Source: DASZTV01 sp035550655
GTDB taxonomy: Bacteria > Actinomycetota > Actinomycetes > JAFAQI01
NCBI GenBank assembly: GCA_035550655.1
Contig: DASZOU010000004.1
Span: forward strand, 310,001 to 374,000
Reading direction: 5' to 3'
DNA: 64,000 bases
Below the pieces are notes generated by a model, which saw nothing but the letters and a program-made list of their open reading frames with translations, was not told the DNA's origin and did not search any database. How positions within the stretch are numbered: the first letter of the stretch is position 1; the number at the start of each line of letters is the position of its first letter. Made by a program: the position numbers and the translations under genes. This document shows, in pieces, positions 58,430-64,000 of the stretch.

Positions 58430-59113
58430 TCAGATGTCGAGCAGCTCTTCGTAGAACCCGCCGATCTCGCGCTGCCGGTCGACGAGGTGGACCTCGAGGA
58501 TCCAGTGCGCGGCGTTGCCGTTGCTGTCCACGCCGCGCATCTGCCGGTCGTTGGCGGGCGCGACCCGGGAGTAGTCCTTGTCGCCCTCCGCGTCGGCGTG
58601 CGGGAAGTCGCCGACCAGGTGCCCGGCGATCGTCCCGCCCCACTCGTAGCCACGATCGGCGGCCTGCTCGACCATGAAGCCGAACAGCCCGGCCCCGGTG
58701 ATGTCCGGCGTCGCCTCGAAGTGCGCGCGGCCGGCGGCCCACACCTCCGACAGCGCATCGCGAAGCGCGAGCTTGTGTGGATCGTCACCGAGGACATAGG
58801 TACGGCCGAAGTCGGCTTCCCACTTCTCGAAGACCGGGCCGAGGTCGAGGTAGACGATGTCGTCGGCCGTGATCTCGCGGTCCGGAGGCTTCGAGTGATA
58901 CGGCTCGAGGGAGTTCGGCCCGGCACGCACGACCCGTTTGTGCCAGTGCTGCTCGACGCCGAGCAGGTCCGCGGCGAGGTCTCTGATCGCCTCGCTGGCG
59001 GCGCGCTCGCTCACGCCCGGGGCGATGATCCCCGCGTCCTCGATGGCCGAGAACAGGGTCGTCGCCTGCCGTTGCGCGTCGCGCAGCCGCTCGACGCGCT
59101 CAGCTTCCTGCAT
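58430..59113 (-). CDS. M24-family metallopeptidase
   Basis: A 227-aa pita-bread-fold peptidase, close to the catalytic domain of aminopeptidase P or methionine aminopeptidase. Metal ligands appear in order: Asp in YLDLGPV, Asp in EADFGRT, His in GHLVGDFPH and Glu in ILEVHL. There is no N-terminal creatinase-like domain. GGAGGG lies upstream of the ATG. It is followed four bases later by the methyltransferase, so the two are probably co-transcribed. Confidence 0.83.
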   Translation of the reverse strand: MQEAERVERLRDAQRQATTLFSAIEDAGIIAPGVSERAASEAIRDLAADLLGVEQHWHKRVVRAGPNSLEPYHSKPPDREITADDIVYLDLGPVFEKWEADFGRTYVLGDDPHKLALRDALSEVWAAGRAHFEATPDITGAGLFGFMVEQAADRGYEWGGTIAGHLVGDFPHADAEGDKDYSRVAPANDRQMRGVDSNGNAAHWILEVHLVDRQREIGGFYEELLDI

Positions 59114-59239
59114 GCCGCGAACCCTCCCCGAAGATCTCCGGCGTGACCAACATTCGTGAAGCGCGCCGCATTGGCCACCCGAGGCGTCCACGATTCCACC
59201 TCGAGACCTTCGATCTCCACCGAGAATCCGCAGCTCCGG

Positions 59240-60205
59240 TCAGGACCGAGTCCAGTAGCGGTAGTCGTGGTGAACCCGCAGGTTCAGCCGGCGGTAGAGC
59301 GCCACGGCGGCCGCGTTGGTGGTCTCGACCTGCAGGTAGACGTGGCGGCCGCCTCGGCGCGCCGCTTCTTTCAGCGCCGCCAGGGTGATCGCGGCGCCCA
59401 GCCCCTCGCGGCGCCGCTCGGGCGCCACGGCGACGGCGTACAGGCCCGCCCAACGGGCGTCGACGGCCGCGCGGGCGACCGCAACTGCCCGGTCGCCCTC
59501 ACGGAGCGAGGCGAACACCACCTGGGGATGGGTCTCGACGACTCTCCGGCCGGCGTCGCTGATCGGCTCGGTGCCACCCAGGTAACAGGCGTACCAGGCG
59601 TCGTCAGGTGCCGCGTCGAGGCGCAGCTCGAGCCCCGCGGACATCACGTCGGCGACCCCGGTCGGCATCGCCCGCAGCGCGTGCGCGACCTCGCCGGTCA
59701 TGAGGTGAACCTCCACACCGAGGCGCCAGCCGAGGCCGCGGAGCTGCTCGACCAGCCCGGCCGGGCTCGCGCCGTCGGGCTGCAACAGCCGAGCCGGCAG
59801 TCCCCGCTCGGCGTACCAGCCCGCGACCCGGCTGAGCGCCTCGTCATGCCCGACGCCGGGCTCGCCGACCGCGAGTGCGGAGTTCGCGCGCTGGGTGAAG
59901 CCCGCGGACGCGCGCAGCAGCCAGTCCCCCAACCGCACGGTCTCGACCGCCCGCCACCCGAATGCCGCGATCTGCTCGATCTCGGTCGCCGAGACCGTGG
60001 CCGACCGGCCCGGGGGCATTACCCGCCTCGCCTCGATCGCGGCGACGCTCACCTCGGCGATCTCACCGTCCCGCCGGCGTACCGCCCAGCGCTCGGCATC
60101 CGCCGTGACGATCTCCCCGACGACGCTGATCGGACCGACCGGGGTCGCCACCCGCAGCGTGACCATCGTCCCCGGCGCAGGGGTGTCGGGCGGCTCCTGC
60201 GGCAC
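59240..60205 (-). CDS. GNAT acetyltransferase with N-terminal beta domain
   Basis: A 321-aa protein. Residues 14-65 form a small beta domain (TLRVATPVGPISVVGEIVT), and the C-terminal half is a Gcn5-type acetyltransferase with VAVAPERRREGLGAAITLAAL as the acetyl-CoA loop. Mycothiol synthase was considered but its two GNAT repeats are not visible. GGGAG precedes the GTG at 60205. It is divergent from fdxA. Confidence 0.78.
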   Translation of the reverse strand: MPQEPPDTPAPGTMVTLRVATPVGPISVVGEIVTADAERWAVRRRDGEIAEVSVAAIEARRVMPPGRSATVSATEIEQIAAFGWRAVETVRLGDWLLRASAGFTQRANSALAVGEPGVGHDEALSRVAGWYAERGLPARLLQPDGASPAGLVEQLRGLGWRLGVEVHLMTGEVAHALRAMPTGVADVMSAGLELRLDAAPDDAWYACYLGGTEPISDAGRRVVETHPQVVFASLREGDRAVAVARAAVDARWAGLYAVAVAPERRREGLGAAITLAALKEAARRGGRHVYLQVETTNAAAVALYRRLNLRVHHDYRYWTRS

Positions 60206-60285
60206 TAAAGCGGCTCCCGGTTTCGCACGAGGGGAAAGCGTTGGTGATACTAGAAGGCGTTGCAGTCCGAAGGAGGAGCACAACC

Positions 60286-60615
60286 GTGACGTACGTCATC
60301 GCCGAGCCGTGTGTCGATCTGCTCGACAAGGCGTGTATCGAGGAGTGCCCGGTCGACTGCATCTACGAGGGCGCCCGGATGCTCTACATCCACCCGGACG
60401 AGTGCGTGGACTGCGGCGCATGCGAGCCGGTCTGCCCGGTCGAGGCCATCTTCTACGAAGACGACGTGCCCGACCAGTGGAAGGACTTCTACAAGGCGAA
60501 CGTCGAGTTCTTCGAGGACATCGGCTCTCCCGGTGGCGCATCCAAGACCGGGAAGATCGACAAGGATCACCCGTTCGTCGCCGCGCTCCCGCCACAGGTA
60601 CACGACGAGCACTAG
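60286..60615 (+). CDS. fdxA: 7Fe ferredoxin FdxA
   Basis: A 109-aa ferredoxin with one 3Fe-4S and one 4Fe-4S cluster. Cysteines at 9, 17 and 50 and at 21, 40, 43 and 46 match the 7Fe pattern; Cys25 is the usual extra. It transfers electrons to cytochromes P450 and other partners. A strong AGGAGG site precedes the GTG. It is followed by dapC, the order common in actinobacteria. Confidence 0.95.
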   Translation: MTYVIAEPCVDLLDKACIEECPVDCIYEGARMLYIHPDECVDCGACEPVCPVEAIFYEDDVPDQWKDFYKANVEFFEDIGSPGGASKTGKIDKDHPFVAALPPQVHDEH

Positions 60616-60619
60616 CGGG

Positions 60620-61696
60620 ATCGGGCAGCTCCCGGACTTTCCCTGGGACTCCCTCGCGCCGTACGCCGAGAAGGCGCGCGCACACCCTGACGGCGTCGTC
60701 GACCTCTCCGTCGGCACGCCCGTCGACTCGACCCCCGAGATCGTCGCGGCGGCGCTCGCCGCCGCATCCGACGCGCCCGGCTACCCACTGACGGCAGGGA
60801 CAGCGGAGCTGCGCGAGGCGATCGCCGGGTGGCTGCACCGCCGGTTCGGCGCCGCCGTCCAAACCGCTGCGGTGCTGCCCGTCATCGGCACCAAGGAGCT
60901 CGTCGCGTGGCTGCCGACGCTGCTGTCGGCGGCAAGCGTCGGGTTCCCGTCGCTCGCGTACCCGACGTACGACGTCGGGGCGCGGCTCGCCGGCGCGACG
61001 GGCGCGGTGGTTGACGCCACGGTCGCGGTGGGGCCGGAGCGGCTCGACCTGCTGTGGGTCAACTCCCCCAGCAACCCGACGGGGGTGGTCCTCCCGGCGG
61101 AGCATCTCCGCAAGGTCGCGGACTGGGCACGTGAACGCGGAACGGTGCTCGCGAGCGACGAGTGCTACACCGACCTCTACTACGACGACGAGCCGCCGGT
61201 CTCCGTGTTGTCGCCCGAGGTCTGCGGCGGCCGGTACGACGGCCTGCTGGCGGTGCACTCGCTGTCGAAGCGGTCCAACCTCGCCGGCTACCGCGCCGGC
61301 TTCGTCGCCGGTGACCCTGCGCTCATCGCGCGGCTGCTGGAGATCCGCAAGCACGCCGGCATGATCGTGCCGGCGCCGGTGCAGGCCGCGATGATTGCGG
61401 CGCTCGGCGACGACGAGCACGTCGTGGTGCAGCGCGCGCGTTACGCCTCACGTCGGCGGGTTCTGCTCGGCGCGCTGGTCGGCGCGGGGTTCACCGTCGA
61501 GAACAGCAACGCGGGGTTGTACCTCTGGTCGACCCGCGACGAGGACTGCTGGGAGACCGTCGGGTGGCTGGCTGAGCGGGGCATCCTCGCGGCGCCGGGA
61601 TCCTTCTACGGTGCCGCAGGCGCCCGCCACGTGCGGATCGCGCTCACCGCGACGGATGAGCGCGTGGCCGCCGCCGCCTCGCGGCTGCGTGGCTGA
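60620..61696 (+). CDS. dapC: Succinyldiaminopimelate transaminase
   Basis: A class I/II aminotransferase of about 358 aa for lysine and diaminopimelate synthesis. It shows LPDFPWDSLAPY at the N-terminus, LWVNSPSNPTG, ASDECYTDLYYD and the PLP-lysine site SLSKRSNLAGYR. Its conserved N-terminus begins just after the fdxA stop, where no ATG, GTG or TTG lies in frame. ATC at 60620 is the best candidate; the only classical starts lie far inside fdxA. It is grouped with dapD and dapE. Confidence 0.88.
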   Translation: MGQLPDFPWDSLAPYAEKARAHPDGVVDLSVGTPVDSTPEIVAAALAAASDAPGYPLTAGTAELREAIAGWLHRRFGAAVQTAAVLPVIGTKELVAWLPTLLSAASVGFPSLAYPTYDVGARLAGATGAVVDATVAVGPERLDLLWVNSPSNPTGVVLPAEHLRKVADWARERGTVLASDECYTDLYYDDEPPVSVLSPEVCGGRYDGLLAVHSLSKRSNLAGYRAGFVAGDPALIARLLEIRKHAGMIVPAPVQAAMIAALGDDEHVVVQRARYASRRRVLLGALVGAGFTVENSNAGLYLWSTRDEDCWETVGWLAERGILAAPGSFYGAAGARHVRIALTATDERVAAAASRLRG

Positions 61697-62056
61697 GGTC
61701 AGTTTCCGGCCGCTGAGCCGAGACGACCTGCCGCAGCTCTTCGACTGGCTGCGCCGACCGCACGTCGCCCAGTGGTGGCGCGATGTGCCCGCCGATCTGG
61801 GCGTCGTCGAGGCCGAGTACGGGCCTTGCATTGACGGCGACGACCCGACGGAGCTGTTCGTCGTACTGCCGGGGACCGGGCCGTCGGGATGATCCAGCGA
61901 TATCTCATCGCCGACGAGCCGGCCTGGTGGCCCGCCTTCGACGGCATCACCGATGTCACGAAGGCAGCCGGCATCGACTACCTGCTCGGCGAGCTCGACT
62001 CACCGGACCCGTCCGACCAGGGCCCTGAGCACGTCTACGTGCTGACCCGCCCATAG
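61689..62056 (+). pseudogene. Broken AAC(6')-like GNAT acetyltransferase
   Basis: The first part (61689-61892) reads FRPLSRDDLPQLFDWL and RPHVAQWWRD, the start of aminoglycoside 6'-N-acetyltransferase-like proteins, then stops. The next frame continues VGMIQRYLIADEPAWWPAF (from about 61880) and GIDYLLGELD, the expected following segment. A frameshift near 61870 therefore splits it. The C-terminal acetyl-CoA domain is missing and replaced by an unrelated end. The start overlaps dapC. Confidence 0.8.
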
Positions 62057-62077
62057 CGGGCAGGTACGGTCTGCGCC

Positions 62078-62226
62078 GTGGCGACCGCGGACGACGTTCG
62101 GGCCATCGCGATCGGGCTCCGCACGTTGTCGAGATCGAGAGCGACGGGTTCGACTTCCGAGTCGGCAACAAGGGCTTCATCTGGTCCTATCCGGAACGGC
62201 GGCCGGGCCGGCCACGGGTGATCCGG
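62078..62226 (+). pseudogene. Truncated MmcQ/YjbR-family gene with a frameshift
   Basis: Reads VATADDVRAIAIGL, then one base is missing near 62120 (CTCCGCAC where CTCCCGCAC is expected), after which the other frame gives HVVEIESDGFDF and VGNKGFIWSYPERR. This is the N-terminal half of the MmcQ/YjbR (DUF419) fold. The rest is gone; the coding trace ends where a family A palindrome begins at 62230. Confidence 0.82.
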
Positions 62227-62229
62227 TCG

Positions 62230-62288
62230 GCGAGCTTGACGAAGAAGGCGTTATGAGGGCCTGAAAGCGCCTTTTTCGTCAAGATCAG
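62230..62288. repeat. Palindromic repeat family A, copy 3 (59 bp)
   Basis: Same orientation as copy 2, centre base 62259. Left CTTGACGAAGAAGGCG pairs with right CGCCTTTTTCGTCAAG with one mismatch. It lies between the truncated MmcQ-like gene and the convergent GNAT gene (stop at 62311). Confidence 0.92.
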
Positions 62289-62310
62289 CGAGTATTTCGG
62301 GGCGCTCAGG

Positions 62311-62787
62311 TCACGTGAGCGACTTGCGGAACCAGTGGGTGGCCTCGGCGTTGTCGTTGTACGCCGGGACCTCCTTCCAGCCCGCCGCTCGGTACAGCGC
62401 GAGGGCTGACGTCAGCGTCTCGTTGGTGTCGAGCACGCCGGTCGTAGCGCCGAGCGCGACGGCCGCCGCCTCCAACGCCTCCAGCAGCGCCCACCCCGCC
62501 CCGCGACCGCGCATCGACGGGCTGACCCACATCCGCTTCACCTCGGCAGTGTCAGGCGCCAGCAGCCGCACCGCGCCGCAACCGACGGCAACCCCGCGCT
62601 CGTCACGAACGATGAGGAACGTCCCGCTCGGCGGATCGAAGTCCTCGTCCGTGACGGGCACTGCGCGGGTGGTGTCGTAGCCGAACGTCTTCTGGATCTC
62701 GCCGATGTACGACGCGACGAGCGCACGCGCCTCCTCGGACCGCGCATCAGCGGCTTCGATGACCACAGGTGGCTTCTCGACGGTCAT
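62311..62787 (-). CDS. GNAT-family N-acetyltransferase
   Basis: A 158-aa single-domain acetyltransferase. VKRMWVSPSMRGRGAGWALLEALE (about 84-107) is the acetyl-CoA-binding motif A, and LDTNETLTSALALYRAAGWKEV is the C-terminal part. Acceptor unknown. The ATG has no strong ribosome site. Confidence 0.85.
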   Translation of the reverse strand: MTVEKPPVVIEAADARSEEARALVASYIGEIQKTFGYDTTRAVPVTDEDFDPPSGTFLIVRDERGVAVGCGAVRLLAPDTAEVKRMWVSPSMRGRGAGWALLEALEAAAVALGATTGVLDTNETLTSALALYRAAGWKEVPAYNDNAEATHWFRKSLT

Positions 62788-62842
62788 TGCCGTCTGACCG
62801 TGCTAGGGCACCGCGCAATGGCTATCGCGGCGTCGCGCCGGC

Positions 62843-63769
62843 TCACTGCGCATGCAGTGCGGCGTTGAGGCCGCCCCACGTGCCACTCCGCGGTCGCGCT
62901 TCGAGGGCTCCGGTCACGCTGTTCTGCCAGAACTGCATGTTGCTGATGCCCGCGAGCTCACGCGCCGCCACCACAGATCCGTCGGGCAGGGTGAGCTTCG
63001 ATCCCGCGGTGACGTAGCAGCCCGCGGCGACCACGCACTCGTCGCCCAGAGGGATGCCAATTCCGGAGTTCGCGCCGAGCAGGCACCGCTCGCCAAGCGA
63101 CACCACGACGTTGCCGCCCCCCGAGAGCGTGCCCATGATCGACGCCCCGCCGCCGACGTCGGTGCCGTCGCCGACGACGACACCGGCAGAGATGCGCCCC
63201 TCCACCATCGATGTCCCGAGAGTGCCGGCATTGAAGTTCACGAATCCCTCGTGCATGACCGTGGTGCCGGGCGCCAGATACGCGCCGAGGCGCACCCGGT
63301 CGGCATCGGCGATCCGTACGCCGCTCGGCACGACGTAGTCCGTCATGCGCGGGAACTTGTCGACGCCGTACACCTCGAGCCGCTCACCGGCCGCACGGGC
63401 GCGCGCCCGCACCGTGTCGGCGTCCTCCGCCGCCACCGGTCCGCGCGATGTCCACGCGACGTTCACCAGCAGGCCGAAGATGCCGTCCAGGTTGGCTTCG
63501 TGCGGGCGGATCAACCGGTGCGAGAGCAGCTGCAACCGCAGGTAGACGTCGGCCGTGTCGCGCGGGGCGGCTGCCAACGAGTCGATGGCGACGTCGATCG
63601 GCTCGACCTTCACCGCCCTGATCTCGTCAACCACCGGGTGGAGCGGTTCGGGGGGCTCGGCGGCTTCCCGGCCGAGCGTCGGGGACGGGAACCACGCCTC
63701 GAGCAGGCGGCCCGACCCGTCATAGGTCGCCAGCCCCCGCCCGCACGCCGGCTGTTCGGAAAACGCCAC
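62843..63769 (-). CDS. dapD: 2,3,4,5-tetrahydropyridine-2,6-dicarboxylate N-succinyltransferase, actinobacterial type
   Basis: A 308-aa trimeric succinyltransferase of diaminopimelate and lysine synthesis. The left-handed beta-helix runs from about 160 to 265 with HEGFVNFNAGTLGTSMVEGRISAGVVVGDGTDVGGGASIMG. The N-terminal LLSHRLIRPHEANLDGIFG is typical for the actinobacterial type. TAGGGT lies six bases before the GTG. It is divergent from dapE. Confidence 0.94.
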   Translation of the reverse strand: MAFSEQPACGRGLATYDGSGRLLEAWFPSPTLGREAAEPPEPLHPVVDEIRAVKVEPIDVAIDSLAAAPRDTADVYLRLQLLSHRLIRPHEANLDGIFGLLVNVAWTSRGPVAAEDADTVRARARAAGERLEVYGVDKFPRMTDYVVPSGVRIADADRVRLGAYLAPGTTVMHEGFVNFNAGTLGTSMVEGRISAGVVVGDGTDVGGGASIMGTLSGGGNVVVSLGERCLLGANSGIGIPLGDECVVAAGCYVTAGSKLTLPDGSVVAARELAGISNMQFWQNSVTGALEARPRSGTWGGLNAALHAQ

Positions 63770-63775
63770 GGGCTC

Positions 63776-63781
63776 ACCCTA
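63776..63781 (-). promoter_or_regulatory. Leaderless-type -10 box, dapD
   Basis: TAGGGT, six bases (GAGCCC), then the GTG at 63769. Confidence 0.55.
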
Positions 63782-63854
63782 CGAGGCGTTCCCAACTGCT
63801 TTGTGAACCAGCCGATACATCTCAATGTCGGAGCCTGCTCGCTCGGGGAGGATC

Positions 63855-63860
63855 TACGGT
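63855..63860 (+). promoter_or_regulatory. Leaderless-type -10 box, dapE
   Basis: TACGGT, seven bases, then the GTG at 63868. Confidence 0.45.
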
Positions 63861-63867
63861 GTAGGCC

Positions 63868-64000
63868 GTGATCGACCCCAACCTGTCCGGTGAGGCGCTG
63901 ACCGCCTCACTCGTCGACATCCCGTCTCCGTCAGGTGGCGAGACGCGCCTGGCCGACGAGGTCGAAGCGATCCTCCGCGCCGCGAGCCACCTGGAAGTGG
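63868..64000 (+). CDS. dapE: Succinyl-diaminopimelate desuccinylase, 5' part
   Basis: The first 44 codons (GTG start) read LSGEALTASLVDIPSPSGGE and TRLADEVEAILR, the N-terminus of the M20-family deacylase DapE, which yields LL-diaminopimelate and succinate. The gene runs off the window end. It is divergent from dapD and completes the dapC-dapD-dapE group. Only the N-terminal segment can be seen, so the assignment rests on this and on context. Confidence 0.8.
   Translation, partial: MIDPNLSGEALTASLVDIPSPSGGETRLADEVEAILRAASHLEV

Noticed and set aside
59240..60205. Mycothiol synthase (mshD) for the 321-aa GNAT protein
   Set aside because: MshD has two GNAT domains; here only the C-terminal half has the acetyl-CoA motif and the N-terminus is a small beta domain.
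1..64000. tRNA, rRNA, prophage or insertion sequence
   Set aside because: No cloverleaf, rRNA-like stretch, transposase, integrase or flanking direct repeat was recognised by reading; a covariance-model scan was not possible.

Overview
This 64-kb window is chromosomal DNA from a high-GC actinobacterium. Lineage markers are WhiB1, a SigR-RsrA redox pair, SigF with an RsbW-type kinase, the actinobacterial fused 2-oxoglutarate decarboxylase Kgd with its small DUF6104 partner, the TB7.3-type biotinyl protein, nickel superoxide dismutase with its maturation protease, DUF3052, DUF2332 and DUF5317. GTG starts and 1-4 nt gene overlaps are common. No tRNA, rRNA, phage, transposase or CRISPR array was recognised. 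Family and order cannot be fixed from the sequence; a soil-type member of Actinomycetia is an inference.

Layout. 0-5 kb: a compact steroid side-chain degradation block, ltp2 and a fused chsH2-chsH1 gene divergent from two acyl-CoA dehydrogenases (ChsE2/ChsE1 type). 5-12 kb: AraC-VOC pair, wax-ester synthase-like acyltransferase, MaoC hydratase, two MFS transporters, ACT-domain protein and PlsC. 12-19 kb: secreted beta-barrel protein, DUF3052, CrtI-like oxidoreductase, kgd and DUF6104. 19-24 kb: quinone oxidoreductase-like protein, malic enzyme, and an amino-acid ABC transporter operon. 24-26 kb: sodX/sodN, a GNAT gene beginning in a very long hairpin, and a repeat-rich intergenic region before a DinB-like gene. 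26-32 kb: small membrane protein, lipoprotein, Tat-exported PHP-like protein, TMEM175 channel, rsbW-sigF and diacylglycerol kinase. 32-45 kb: a block sharing much of the mycobacterial whiB1-pdtaS-TB7.3-rsrA-sigR-aroA-rsgA set, with extra genes between (pilT, enoyl-CoA hydratase, biotin carboxylase, DUF5317, galE, hydrolase, DksA-type protein). 45-50 kb: TetR plus a di-iron protein, hisN, DUF2332, acetyltransferase. 49-56 kb: MarR-regulated exporters, MMPL transporter and secreted proteins of unknown role. 56-60 kb: carboxyltransferase, methyltransferase, M24 peptidase, GNAT. 60-64 kb: fdxA and the lysine genes dapC, dapD and dapE (cut by the window edge), with two decayed genes between.

The main unexplained structure is intergenic. 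A 59-bp palindrome occurs three times (18.7, 23.9 and 62.2 kb). A second palindrome of 63-65 bp occurs four times (5.0, 25.4, 34.8 and 48.4 kb), and a 62-bp relative occurs once (34.2 kb). Five of the eight lie between convergent gene ends, so they may be mobile palindromes serving as two-way terminators. One intergenic region also has a 32-bp tandem array with four ATGT(C/G)ACAT boxes at exactly 32-bp steps. Several genes show a TANNNT box 6-7 nt before the start codon, a leaderless promoter layout. A GGAAT-N18-GTT promoter precedes sigR.
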